Of a stretch of 64,000 nt of DNA, positions 8,116 to 16,479 are shown piece by piece (within the stretch, counting starts at the first letter, position 1; each line of letters begins with the position of its first letter). The notes under the pieces are model-generated. The model saw nothing but the letters and a program-made list of their open reading frames with translations, had not been told where the DNA came from and made no database searches. The stretch comes from Siderastrea siderea (Eukaryota; Cnidaria; Anthozoa; Scleractinia; Rhizangiidae). The translations under genes and the position numbers were made by a program. The DNA lies in the NCBI GenBank assembly GCA_964030785.1, contig OZ034975.1, forward strand, positions 46,030,569-46,094,568, in the 5' to 3' direction.

Positions 8116-9168
8116 TCATGTCCGTTGACTTTTTCTGGAGAGTTGAAGAGTGATGATGGTTCTGCCTTGTTTAAACGGAGCTGGCTGTCCATTCGCTGTT
8201 TGAATGTCCATCTCAATGCTGTCAAAGATGGTTTTACCAAGAGGAAAATACATCCGTTGCATCGTATCAAATTGATGATCGGTATTGCTGGCATCCAAGG
8301 TACGTAAAAATCCTTTTTCTTGAGTTCCCACAATACTCTTTGCCACCAGATCCGTGTAAATCATGAGTTGTTGTTGTCCTTGTTGCGGTTTGACCGTTTG
8401 CGTACTGGGAAATGCTTGTCGACTGAGATTCGGACCCAAGAATAAGTAATAGTTGAACTCGGGATCAGTAAAACTGACAGACACATGACCAAAAGGTGGA
8501 TTTTTGTTGGCAGGACCTTTCGTTACTTCCCATTTGTGTCGATCGTCATAATCCACGATATTTTTCACCAGATAATTTTTTTCTTGGACAACGCGTTCAC
8601 TTGGTGTTCCATCTTTCACCAGACCCATCAGGCCAGCCAATTTCCATTCCATTTCAAATTGCATGTTGGCTGGTATGAGTACATACAGGGAATCTAATTC
8701 GGAGGCGATGCCAGCATTGGTAATTTTCACGTAGGGTTGAGCCAGGTTGAGAGCGGCTAGTTGTTGTCGTTTCGCTTGATCGTCCACGTTCATTTTGGCT
8801 ATATCCATCATGACTTCCATGTGTTGTTTTTCTATTTCGTACGCGATGGCAATCCATGCTTCTTTCAAATTGTGGTAATACCCTGGTGGTAAATGGATTT
8901 GTTTGGTCACTTGAATAGGAGCCGTTCCATCCGCACGTTTTGGTATGTATCTGATATCTGTTTTCATCCAATGTTTTTGACTATCTTCTTGCGTCCAATT
9001 CTGCTTGGTTTGATCTCCCCATTGTTGATTAAAACCAGGGTGTGAGATATGAACCAAGGCCGCTTCCCAATCATCTTCTACCAAATAATATAAATGAGGA
9101 AGTATGGCCGTAAATTTTTGTCCCGTGCCTTGTGCTTGATCACTAATAAGGGTGATGTAAAAACTCAT
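8116..9168 (-). CDS. Penton/minor-capsid-like protein, paralog A
   Basis: 350 residues. Starts MSFYITLISDQAQGTGQKFT, with the family pattern F-x-x-x-LPH then WEAALVHISHPGF. The C-terminus has QLMIYTDLVAKSIVG, KGFLRTLDAS, FKQGRTIITLQLSRK, the same plan as paralogs B and C. The Pol-C ortholog (40665-41717) is equally long. Its promoter has been separated: the TATA box that matches Pol-C 40629-40636 now lies at about 28111, beyond the 18.9 kb Pol-B insertion. An AATAAA signal on this strand lies near 7993. The ATG at 9166-9168 is used; GTG codons upstream only extend the frame. Confidence 0.7.
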   Translation of the reverse strand: MSFYITLISDQAQGTGQKFTAILPHLYYLVEDDWEAALVHISHPGFNQQWGDQTKQNWTQEDSQKHWMKTDIRYIPKRADGTAPIQVTKQIHLPPGYYHNLKEAWIAIAYEIEKQHMEVMMDIAKMNVDDQAKRQQLAALNLAQPYVKITNAGIASELDSLYVLIPANMQFEMEWKLAGLMGLVKDGTPSERVVQEKNYLVKNIVDYDDRHKWEVTKGPANKNPPFGHVSVSFTDPEFNYYLFLGPNLSRQAFPSTQTVKPQQGQQQLMIYTDLVAKSIVGTQEKGFLRTLDASNTDHQFDTMQRMYFPLGKTIFDSIEMDIQTANGQPAPFKQGRTIITLQLSRKSQRT

Positions 9169-9178
9169 GGTCACAATC

Positions 9179-9184
9179 ACCACC
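9179..9184. repeat. Target-site duplication of Pol-B, left copy (ACCACC)
   Basis: ACCACC directly precedes the Pol-B terminus. The same six bases follow the other terminus at 28082-28087. Six-bp duplications and ends of the form AG...CT are typical of Polinton integration. Joining the flanks gives a sequence collinear with Pol-C 40625-40668. Confidence 0.95.
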
Positions 9185-9625
9185 AGTAGTTATAGAGTTG
9201 GCGGTTCGAGACCAGTTTTTTCAAAACTGGTCTTGAACAGCGCCAACTCTATAACTACTATCCATCTGATGGAAATCATTTTATGGAAAGGAGGCGAGCA
9301 GGCTCGGGAAGTCGTTGACGAAGTCAACGAGCGAGCCTCCTTCCGGCCTATAGTGGGTAGACATCAATCTCGCAGAGATTGATGTCGTAGGGCACTATAG
9401 GCATAATGTTACCAAAGCATTTTCAACTATATTGGTTCCATCACATGGCTTCATCACATGGCTTCATCACGGCAATAGACCCCCCGGCATGCTAAGTATT
9501 TGGATGGCTTGCGAAGCAAGACGTTCAAATACTTAGCACGGGGATGGGGGGGTCGTTATTGCAAAAGGCGCCTTGGTGGGAAGAGCTATTATATTTCGAA
9601 GAAATATAATAGCGATGGGCGCCTT
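9185..9625. repeat. Chain of five terminal hairpins in the Pol-B TIR
   Basis: (1) 9185-9259 is self-complementary: 19-nt arms 9185-9203/9241-9259 enclose a second near-perfect 16-nt hairpin. (2) 9285-9344, with arms GGAAAGGAGGC/GCCTCCTTCC. (3) 9346-9402, GCCTATAGTG/CACTATAGGC enclosing GACATCAATCTC/GAGATTGATGTC. (4) about 9478-9554, CTAAGTATTTG/CAAATACTTAG enclosing CTTGC/GCAAG. (5) 9565-9625, AAGGCGCC/GGCGCCTT enclosing perfect 13-nt arms at 9585-9597/9601-9613. The same set recurs at the right end (27641-28081). Confidence 0.9.
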
Positions 9626-9732
9626 ATTATGTGATGGTTTTTTGTGATGGTATTATGTGATGGCAATCATTTTATTTGGATAAATATTTGGATAACTATA
9701 TGTATTTTATATATGCTAGATCCATATTTTTG

Positions 9733-10515
9733 CATTGGGGAACAAAAGCGGAGCTTTTGTGAGGCAGTGAATTGATCGCTTTAGCGATCAAGAGGGGAAG
9801 TTTCTTTTTGCGATGCTGGTTCCATTTTATGGATAACTATATGTTTTTTTTCATGGCGCCATTTTTTAAGCATTGGGGAACAAAAGCGGAGCTTTTGTGA
9901 GGCAGTGAATTGATCGCTTTAGCGATCAAGAGGGGAAGTTTCTTTTTGCGATGCTGGTTCCATTTTATGGATAACTATATGTTTTTTTTCATGGCGCCAT
10001 TTTTTAAGCATTGGGGAACAAAAGCGGAGCTTTTGTGAGGCAGTGAATTGATCGCTTTAGCGATCAAGAGGGGAAGTTTCTTTTTGCGATGCTGGTTCCA
10101 TTTTATGGAAAACTATATGTTTTTTTTAATGGCGCCATATTTTTGCATTGGGGAACAAAAGCGGAGCTTTTGTGAGGCAGTGAATTGATCGCTTTAGCGA
10201 TCAAGAGGGGAAGTTTCTTTTTGCGATGCTGGTATCATTTTATGGAAAACTATATGTTTTTTTTAATGGCGCCATATTTTTGCATTGGGGAACAAAAGCG
10301 GAGCTTTTGTGAGGCAGTGAATTGATCGCTTTAGCGATCAAGAGGGGAAGTTTCTTTTTGCGATGCTGGTATCATTTTATGGAAAACTATATGTTTTTTT
10401 TAATGGCGCCATATTTTTGCATTGGGGAACAAAAGCGGAGCTTTTGTGAGGCAGTGAATTGATCGCAAAGCGATCAAGAGGGGAAGTTTCTTTTTGCGAT
10501 GCTGGTTCCATTTTA
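9733..10515. repeat. Six-unit tandem array (about 138 bp) in the left TIR
   Basis: GATCGC landmarks at 9774, 9912, 10050, 10187, 10324 and 10461 give a 137-138 bp period. Each unit has two perfect short palindromes: ACAAAAGC-GGA-GCTTTTGT and TTGATCGCT-TT-AGCGATCAA. There is also a GGCGCC centre. The last unit has a changed loop (TTGATCGC-AAA-GCGATCAA), which keeps most of the stem. The mirror array is at 26741-27540, also six units. Confidence 0.92.
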
Positions 10516-10682
10516 TGTATACAACGCATTATTCAATCACGTGATTCCACACCACAGGAAGTCTTTCTCGGAAAAGCAGGAAGTTTTTCTCAGAAACAAG
10601 TCTGGACATGTCTGGTGAAAACAGGAAGTTTATGATGAAATGGGACTTTCCCGATGAGTCATCAGATGAACTTGTATTTGAA

Positions 10683-10733
10683 GTAAAGTTTGTCAGTAAA
10701 GTTTGTCAGTAAAGTTTGTCAGTAAAGTTTGTA
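10683..10733. repeat. 13-bp tandem repeat (GTAAAGTTTGTCA) x4
   Basis: Four near-identical copies lie between the TIR and the first gene. They could be a regulatory or replication-related iteron set; nothing in the sequence decides this. Confidence 0.8.
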
Positions 10734-10805
10734 GTGAACAGAAAAGCAGACTGTGTTTGCGGAACTTGTATTTACATAAAAAAATATCTCATATAATAGT
10801 ATAGA

Positions 10806-11363
10806 ATGAATTGCAATGAAGATATTCACAATTACTTGAAAGAATCAGAAGTTGTTTGTCCTTTTTGTGACCAGCAAATAGATTCTGCCAGAAAACCAAA
10901 AGATGATAAATGCTGTGATAATCAGTATATTATTAATGACGATGGGATGTTAGCCTGTCTAAGTTGTGGTATTGTTCAAGGATATAATTATGTGAAAGAA
11001 TATGTTAATTTTTATGAAAATAGACATAAATTTATTAGAAAATCTGTTTACCATCGAGAGTACCACATCAGCAACATATTACTCGATATTGAAGAAAAAT
11101 ATAACATTAAAATATCAAACTGTCAGAAATATAAGATCGATAGAGTGTTTACAGAGATCGGTAAGGTTCTTAATGAAGTTAATGGTACAAGGAAAAGAAT
11201 GATTAGCGTTAATTTTATTATGATAAAGATATTCAAGATGATGGGGATACCTCATAAACAAATTCCAATTAGTAAATCGAAAAAAACTTTAGCTTTTTAT
11301 AATAAATATTGGGCTAGTATTATGTCTCTAATCGGTGATAAAATAAAATCTATTATTGGATGA
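10806..11363 (+). CDS. Zinc-ribbon late transcription factor-like protein (VLTF-3/TFIIB-like)
   Basis: 185 residues. The N-terminal half has CPFC (residue 19 on) and CLSC (about residue 51) pairs that can form a zinc ribbon, then a YENRHKFIRKSVYHREYHIS block. That block recalls the poxvirus late transcription factor VLTF-3 family found in large DNA viruses and Polintons. A helical C-terminus follows (VNFIMIKIFKMMGIP). The likely role is switching on late genes, which fits the separate TCTAA promoter class in this element. It is preceded by an early-type motif ATATAATAGTATAG at about 10791. The 3' end overlaps the convergent two-TM gene by 11 bp. Recognition is from memory, without a search. 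Confidence 0.6.
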   Translation: MNCNEDIHNYLKESEVVCPFCDQQIDSARKPKDDKCCDNQYIINDDGMLACLSCGIVQGYNYVKEYVNFYENRHKFIRKSVYHREYHISNILLDIEEKYNIKISNCQKYKIDRVFTEIGKVLNEVNGTRKRMISVNFIMIKIFKMMGIPHKQIPISKSKKTLAFYNKYWASIMSLIGDKIKSIIG

Positions 11364-11841
11364 ATACCTTATTATATTTCTTTTCAAATTTGTCAGTTAA
11401 CGGACACATATCTACTATTATATCATCTAGAATTTTGACAAAATCAATAAATTCTTTGTCATTATATTCCAGTCCTCTCATAAAAGATCGCAAATGTGTT
11501 AAAACTTTTTCGTACGAAGTGTATGCGAATTTTGACATCTCAATCTTCCTTTTATAATTTTTAGCCTCTGAATATGATTTAAGCAAGAGCCCAGAACCGG
11601 ATATCACTCCAAGAGGAATAGGGTTTAGTGTTACACCACCAACTACAGTCCCAGTTACTATCAAAAAAACAGATCCAATATTACATGCAAGTTCTGCCTT
11701 TTTGTAATATTTAAATGTCATTTTTGCAAGCCAATATTTCTTATGATAGAATTTGTACAATGCTTTCAACTCAGATATTTGATCTTCCGTTAAATTTTCT
11801 GAAACATGGTTCCAATTGAATATGCTTTCACGTCTATCCAT
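11353..11841 (-). CDS. Conserved two-transmembrane protein
   Basis: 162 residues. A soluble N-terminus (YKFYHKKYWLAKMTFKYYKK) is followed by two adjacent membrane segments about residues 52-90 (IGSVFLIVTGTVVGG then IPLGVISGSGLLL). Next is a cytoplasmic-looking tail with NYKRKIEMSKFAYTSYEKVL and DDIIVDMCPL. The same plan and many of the same residues occur in Pol-C 53644-54306 (YHQQWWCYRKMLNHYKW, KVTMSRFAFTTYAKAL, LDDTVVDFTPPL). It is therefore a core gene shared by two distant Polinton lineages. It may be a virion or host-membrane protein. The two-TM layout resembles SLATT-type effectors, which is speculative. Confidence 0.7.
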   Translation of the reverse strand: MDRRESIFNWNHVSENLTEDQISELKALYKFYHKKYWLAKMTFKYYKKAELACNIGSVFLIVTGTVVGGVTLNPIPLGVISGSGLLLKSYSEAKNYKRKIEMSKFAYTSYEKVLTHLRSFMRGLEYNDKEFIDFVKILDDIIVDMCPLTDKFEKKYNKVFIQ

Positions 11842-12120
11842 ATATATTATATGGTTACATTTTTTTCTTTTTTGAACGATTTCTTAATACTGATGTATAA
11901 TTTTCTGATGTTTCGAACTATTTTTTCTATATTCTCAATAATTTCGTTGATTAAAATAGCTGTTCTCATTATATTATAAAGTTAGATTATTCATTATCTT
12001 CTTCAGAATCCTCATTATTTCTTTTGGGATAATAATATATTCTAAAAAGCATTCCATGCTCCAATCAGATGGATATCCCGCATTGTGCTATATTATAAAT
12101 GAAAATTTTGTGGAAAGTTA
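11842..12120 (-). other. Intergenic stretch with a possible 40-residue ORF at 11847-11969
   Basis: On the minus strand an ATG at 11967-11969 opens a 40-codon lysine/isoleucine-rich frame (MRTAILINEIIENIEKIVRN at the start) that ends just before the two-TM gene. Shorter minus-strand frames exist at 11990-12090. None is recognisable and the region is very AT-rich, so these may be chance. Confidence 0.25.
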
Positions 12121-13908
12121 TCACGCACTTGTTTGATACTCGATACGAAGTATAATTGCGTTGTAACTTTTCCAAATATCATCATTCATATTTAGTTCAA
12201 AAGCCAAAATCCCAGACGAAGGCATTTGGAAAGAATTTAGGTTTATTGTCTGATACCACCCACTTTTTTTTGAGGTAAAATTTCTTGAAGAGCTTAGAGT
12301 TCCAGTAAAAAAATTCCGTAAAGATGTTTTGAGTTTCAAAGATATTTTTTTGTGTCTATGTACAGTGACATGGGAAGCCGAAGAAGTGATTGGACGTGTA
12401 CAATATATATCAATATTTTTCAAAATCGCTTCACTCGGCAATGAAATTATTTCGGCACCATTTAAAACAAAATTTTTGTCCCCTTTTGTTGAATTTAAAA
12501 AACCGTTTATGTGGTGAATGGAAGAGCGTAGTTGGTGTCCGTTTAAAGACAAATCTGTTTGCATTACCATTTTACCATTTTCTACAACGTACGCCGTATC
12601 ATACACATCCGAGTCTACATTACTCTGTGATCCTTTGACTCCATATACAATCAAATAACCAACTCCTTGAGTGGAGCTACTTGCAGTGCCCTGACAATGC
12701 ATGTCAATGTAAATGTATTCGGGAGGAGTTATGCTCCACTTATGTAAGTGAACAATCAATCTACTGTAATTAACAAACAGCTTAGTTGATTGTTGACCAA
12801 TATTTAGTGAAGTGGAAACGACACTCACTGACAAATTTGTTGTGCTTGGAGGGAAAAATTCAATAGCCAAAGTGTACTCACCTTCTGGAAGTTTGAACAT
12901 GTTAAAGCCAATGCGAGAAGAATACTCATTTTGAGCGTCTTTCCCCATTTTAAATTTATAAGCTTTTTTGTTGACATTGTGGAGGGAACCAGAAAAGTCA
13001 ACAATGCCATCAACTATTATGTTGTTTTCACTTGAAGATTCATCGGCATTTTCCATGAGATACCTGAAAACGTCTTTCTTGTTGGTTGAGCTGGTGATGT
13101 GAGACTCCTTGATTTTTGTGTCAAAGTAAGTTTTCAGCCCTACAGTCACATCACCTTTGGCGGCGTGTACCTTACTGCTGACATAGCCGACATTAGCTGC
13201 TGATTTTATGTCTTTGTCATCGGTGTTCAAGTTGATTATTGTTTTTTCATTTAAATTCAAGTTTCCAGTCATATTGTTGGTGCCATCAACTTTGAGAAAC
13301 TTTTTTTGTGTCATGTCATCAATTCTGTTGTTAACAAACTCGACACATGCGGCGTCTCTTTGGTTTGATGGAAGATCAAGATTGATAATTGAATTATTTT
13401 TCATATCAATATCAGATCCTTTATCCAGTTTTTTTTCAAGCTGATTTTCGACATACTTTTTATTAACACAATGGTCTGAATTAACTGGATCTTTCACATT
13501 TGTGATGAAATTATTGTTCATGTCAATATGTTGCTCCATTCGACCTCCTTCCTTCTTTGACAAGAATATCTCTCTTTGCGATTCATAACTGATAACCTTG
13601 TTGAGATTACCTTGAACTGGGTAATTGTCTTTTGGGACAATGAGTGACCCTGTCATCGTATCACCTGCTTTTAGCATGAATTTAGATGTATCCACACTTG
13701 GAATCTTAGCTATTTCACTATCTAACTGACTTTTTGTAACCACATCATTATTATTGGTTCCTTGTTTTACATTCACTAATTTTTTATTCTGCATATCATA
13801 ATCATTATTAGCATCTAATTTAAATCCAATACCAGGTAAACCTCTTGAACCTATCTTACCTAGTCCTTGAGAATCATCATGATTAAGGATACCGTTAGTA
13901 TAACTCAT
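12121..13908 (-). CDS. Fibre-like attachment protein with phage-type shaft repeats
   Basis: 595 residues. The N-terminus has a GLPGIGFKLDANNDYDMQNK segment. The shaft has at least four repeats of the form D-M-x-N-x-x-I-x-N-x-x-P-x-x-x-x-x-A/C-V-x-x-x-Y-V (about residues 35-60, 120-148, 164-190, 212-240) interspersed with MTGSL/MTGNL turns. This pattern is known from tailed-phage and other viral fibre proteins and trimerises there. The C-terminal half (after about residue 270) is beta-rich and probably the receptor-binding head. A TCTAAAC late motif lies 16 nt upstream, overlapping the ATPase stop codon. Inferred role: cell attachment. No equivalent is seen in Pol-A/C. Confidence 0.7.
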   Translation of the reverse strand: MSYTNGILNHDDSQGLGKIGSRGLPGIGFKLDANNDYDMQNKKLVNVKQGTNNNDVVTKSQLDSEIAKIPSVDTSKFMLKAGDTMTGSLIVPKDNYPVQGNLNKVISYESQREIFLSKKEGGRMEQHIDMNNNFITNVKDPVNSDHCVNKKYVENQLEKKLDKGSDIDMKNNSIINLDLPSNQRDAACVEFVNNRIDDMTQKKFLKVDGTNNMTGNLNLNEKTIINLNTDDKDIKSAANVGYVSSKVHAAKGDVTVGLKTYFDTKIKESHITSSTNKKDVFRYLMENADESSSENNIIVDGIVDFSGSLHNVNKKAYKFKMGKDAQNEYSSRIGFNMFKLPEGEYTLAIEFFPPSTTNLSVSVVSTSLNIGQQSTKLFVNYSRLIVHLHKWSITPPEYIYIDMHCQGTASSSTQGVGYLIVYGVKGSQSNVDSDVYDTAYVVENGKMVMQTDLSLNGHQLRSSIHHINGFLNSTKGDKNFVLNGAEIISLPSEAILKNIDIYCTRPITSSASHVTVHRHKKISLKLKTSLRNFFTGTLSSSRNFTSKKSGWYQTINLNSFQMPSSGILAFELNMNDDIWKSYNAIILRIEYQTSA

Positions 13909-13919
13909 ATAATATTAGT

Positions 13920-14561
13920 TTAGATTTTTTCATCGAAATTTCGGGCTACCTTTTTTTTGACCTTATCAACATACAAAAAACTATATGGATCCTTAGTAGC
14001 TTTCTGATAATCTGATTTATTTATGTTCAGTTCTCGGCAAATCATCGATTGCTCGTTTATAGAAGGAAAATCAAAAACACCAAAATGTGTACTATTCAGT
14101 CTTATTGTTTTATCGGTTCCGTAATAGCTTTGACTCAAATATATACAACAACAATTTTTATTTCTAGAATTGGTAAAGTAGTCTCGTATCCGTTCGTCAT
14201 TTTTCTTACCTGTATTCAAATAGTCATCAAATATGATTAATTTTTGGTTTTCATCAGACAAATCTGTCAGAGGGATGATTTCATCGTTACTTGCTTCTAT
14301 CACGTCATAACCGACCTCTTTTGATATTGGTTCAAGAGATTTTAACAGATGCTTATATTTGCTTTGTTGGAGATTGCGAGCGTAAAGATATATTTTATCA
14401 AAATAGAGAAGCCTATATATCATATCAAGCAAAAGGTTAGTCTTGCCACCACCAGAGGGAGCACAAATAAGCATCCTGAAACATCGGTTTGGCATGAAAC
14501 TCTTTAATTGAACAAAATCGTTGTTTTCATCATCTTGAATGTCGTAATTTTGTATCTTCAT
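13920..14561 (-). CDS. DNA-packaging ATPase (A32/FtsK-HerA type)
   Basis: 213 residues. Walker A is MLICAPSGGGKTNLLLDMI near residue 32. Walker B is KLIIFDDYLN near residue 110, followed by an SRNKNCCCIYLSQSYYGTDK sensor-like block. Length and order match Polinton/NCLDV packaging ATPases that pump the genome into the capsid. It is divergent from the PPxY gene across a 128-bp spacer that contains a duplicated GCGACACGCTAT. No TCTAA motif precedes it. Its stop codon lies within the fibre gene's TCTAAAC motif. Confidence 0.9.
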   Translation of the reverse strand: MKIQNYDIQDDENNDFVQLKSFMPNRCFRMLICAPSGGGKTNLLLDMIYRLLYFDKIYLYARNLQQSKYKHLLKSLEPISKEVGYDVIEASNDEIIPLTDLSDENQKLIIFDDYLNTGKKNDERIRDYFTNSRNKNCCCIYLSQSYYGTDKTIRLNSTHFGVFDFPSINEQSMICRELNINKSDYQKATKDPYSFLYVDKVKKKVARNFDEKI

Positions 14562-14689
14562 ATGATATTATGTTATACAATTTTATCGTATTGCGACACG
14601 CTATGCGACACGCTATGCGAGCGTTTTTATATATGATAACCCTAATTTTTCCGAACAAAATACGAAATTTTATGTAAACAAATGATATA

Positions 14690-15691
14690 ATGAGTTTACT
14701 CAAATGGAAAGAAATGGCTGAGAAACGATCCGAGCTTGGTAAAAAGATTAACACAGTAAGAGATACAATAAAACAAAAAAAGATATCTGATCAAATGGGT
14801 GAAGTCGAGGCAGAGAAACTTTTCAAACCTATAACATCTGAGTTAAAGGAACTTACAGCCCCAAAAGCACCGTTGAGAAGATTGGTAAAGAAAAAGCGAC
14901 CTGTTCCAGATTATGGAATAGCTATTGATGATGAAGTGCCTGATTATGGATTGGACGATTTATTTGATCAACCTGTTTTACCTGAAAACGAGAAACAATT
15001 GGTTCCAAAACCTCCATCTTATGAAGATGTCCTTGAGGATTTAGCATCAGGTAAAAAACAAATGTATATAGATCCAGAATACATGTATGAACCTAAAGAT
15101 CTTCCTCCAGAATACGAAGAAGAAGTACCAGATTACGAAATTCTTGAAGAGGATAGAATAAATCAAACTTTAGATCAACTTCAAATTCCTAACTATGATG
15201 AGATTGAATTACAACTTCAACAAGAAGATATGAATGACAAAAAGAGGAAATCTTATCTTACCAAAACCCTTAAAAAGGCTCAAGAGAAACGGCAACAACT
15301 TTCTGGATATTCGATGAATATTACTAAAAAATTAAATAGTGGCTCAATCACTGAAGCTGAGGCTCAATATCGAAGAAAAATTCTTCAAGATACAAGAAAG
15401 GTTCTGACTGATTATATGAATTACCATCAACAAAAACTCCAAAAACTCAAATCTATTAAAGGGTCTGGTTTGAAGAAAAAAACAAAAAAAGGTGGACAGG
15501 TAATGTTTTTCAACAATCCGACAGAAATGATGAAAAAGCTTGAGCTGATTATCGGATCAAAGGTTGCTGGTAATAATAGCATCGAACTACGGAATACAGG
15601 TGTCGCTCTTCTTGACATCTTGTTGAGAAATTCAATACTCAATAAGCCACAATACAACAAAATATACAAAAACTATTTTAGTCTAAACTAA
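14690..15691 (+). CDS. Polinton minor virion protein with PPxY motifs
   Basis: 333 residues. There is a charged helical N-terminus, a middle acidic region with repeated PDYG, PPSYEDV (about residue 109) and PPEYEEEVPDY (about residue 144), a coiled-coil segment (YLTKTLKKAQEKRQQL), a GSGLKKKTKKGG hinge and a C-terminal helical module. PPxY motifs recruit Nedd4-type ubiquitin ligases in adenovirus protein VI and many enveloped viruses. A similar role in entry or egress is inferred. GSGLKK and KKGGQV could be protease sites. A TGTAAAC variant of the late motif sits 17 nt upstream. No enzymatic domain is seen. Confidence 0.6.
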   Translation: MSLLKWKEMAEKRSELGKKINTVRDTIKQKKISDQMGEVEAEKLFKPITSELKELTAPKAPLRRLVKKKRPVPDYGIAIDDEVPDYGLDDLFDQPVLPENEKQLVPKPPSYEDVLEDLASGKKQMYIDPEYMYEPKDLPPEYEEEVPDYEILEEDRINQTLDQLQIPNYDEIELQLQQEDMNDKKRKSYLTKTLKKAQEKRQQLSGYSMNITKKLNSGSITEAEAQYRRKILQDTRKVLTDYMNYHQQKLQKLKSIKGSGLKKKTKKGGQVMFFNNPTEMMKKLELIIGSKVAGNNSIELRNTGVALLDILLRNSILNKPQYNKIYKNYFSLN

Positions 15692-15699
15692 TCATATAA

Positions 15700-16461
15700 A
15701 TGAATAGACAACTTGTATTATCCAGTCATATCGTCAAAGGTATAAGTGGTAATAAACCATCAGATTTCACAATCAAATACAGTAATCCGATAATACTAGA
15801 TTCAAACAGACAATATGAAATCGGCCTAGACCGAATCATTTCGATGTCATTCACTTGGTTTAATGTGACAAGGGAACTTGATAATCAGAAAATAAGATAT
15901 TCGTCTGATAGTGGTACTAATTGGACGGAAATTATATTCAACCCAGGAGTATGGAATTACATTGATTTTGACAATTTAATCAAAGAAAAAACAAAAACAG
16001 GAACCTCATCAAACCCTCAATATCCAATCACTCTGGAGTTTAACGATACTGTATTCAGGACAATAATAACACTAGCCTCAAATTACAGATTAGATCTTAC
16101 TCAAAGTAATTTTAATGATCTTATTGGTTTCAATAAAAAGATTCTAACAAGTAGTGTAAATGTTGGAGATTACATTCCTAATCTCTCACAAGACAGAGAA
16201 ATATTGAATGTTCATTGTGATTTGATAAGTGACAGTCTTGTCGATGGTGAAGAGTCAGATATTATATATAGTTTCAGTACCTCAACTGTCACCCCGAGTT
16301 ATAGTTTCACACAAGAGCCAAGACGAGTACAGTTCAATCCTGTCAATAAAAATACGATTAATAAAATTCGGATTTATATCACCGACGGTAAACGAAGAAT
16401 TATAGATCTTAATCATAGTGACACTTCATTCAGTTTGATTTTAAGAGAGAAGAGAGATTAA
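15700..16461 (+). CDS. Penton/minor-capsid-like protein (Pol-B)
   Basis: 253 residues. The N-terminus has SDFTIKYSNPIILDSNRQYE and IGLDRIISM, the same pattern (strand, PxxL, W/YEVGL) as the three Pol-A/C paralogs but much diverged. The C-terminus has ILNVHCDLISDSLVDG and DTSFSLILREKRD, again the family plan of a D-x-x-x-x-S-x-V-x-G loop and a final beta strand. It is shorter than the 350-residue Pol-A/C versions. TCTAAAC lies 18 nt before the ATG. It is first in a co-oriented run penton, basic protein, capsid, protease. Confidence 0.6.
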   Translation: MNRQLVLSSHIVKGISGNKPSDFTIKYSNPIILDSNRQYEIGLDRIISMSFTWFNVTRELDNQKIRYSSDSGTNWTEIIFNPGVWNYIDFDNLIKEKTKTGTSSNPQYPITLEFNDTVFRTIITLASNYRLDLTQSNFNDLIGFNKKILTSSVNVGDYIPNLSQDREILNVHCDLISDSLVDGEESDIIYSFSTSTVTPSYSFTQEPRRVQFNPVNKNTINKIRIYITDGKRRIIDLNHSDTSFSLILREKRD

Positions 16462-16479
16462 TCTAACTAATAGTTATAG

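Larger units (their letters stand above)
1..9184 (-). mobile_element. Pol-A: Polinton/adintovirus-like element, first part (cut by window edge)
   Basis: The gene order penton-A, unknown 171-residue protein, SLOG, GRF protein, ORF116, integrase, penton-B, penton-C, pX-like, two basic proteins and capsid protein is the mirror image of Pol-C at 40665-51444, with high nucleotide similarity throughout. The element runs right to left here and leaves the window in the capsid gene. It stops at 9184, 16 nt upstream of the penton-A ATG, where Pol-B has inserted; its continuation is at 28088-28436. The capsid, integrase, penton-B and penton-C frames open in this copy are partly broken in Pol-C. Confidence 0.9.
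9185..10516 (+). repeat. Pol-B terminal inverted repeat, left
   Basis: The reverse complement is at 26729-28081. The outer 440 bp are a series of hairpins; the inner part is a six-unit array of about 138 bp. The two arms are not exact mirror images: inner units of the left arm carry AATGGCGCCATATTTTTGC where right-arm units carry other spacers. So the arms have diverged or exchanged units unevenly. Apart from these repeats and the terminal hairpins I see no gene in this stretch. Confidence 0.93.

Noticed and set aside
1..9184. Pol-A and Pol-C as one element split by rearrangement
   Set aside because: Both contain the same genes in duplicate with diverged sequence, and Pol-C has its own complete TIRs and target duplication.
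9185..9259. Intrinsic terminator-like hairpins
   Set aside because: The stems are part of the element terminus, repeated inverted at 28007-28081, without T tracts and in a eukaryotic setting.
9733..10515. CRISPR-like array (regular 138-bp units with palindromes)
   Set aside because: Units are long and nearly identical throughout with no variable spacers, lie in TIRs and occur inverted at the other end; there are no cas genes, and this is animal DNA.
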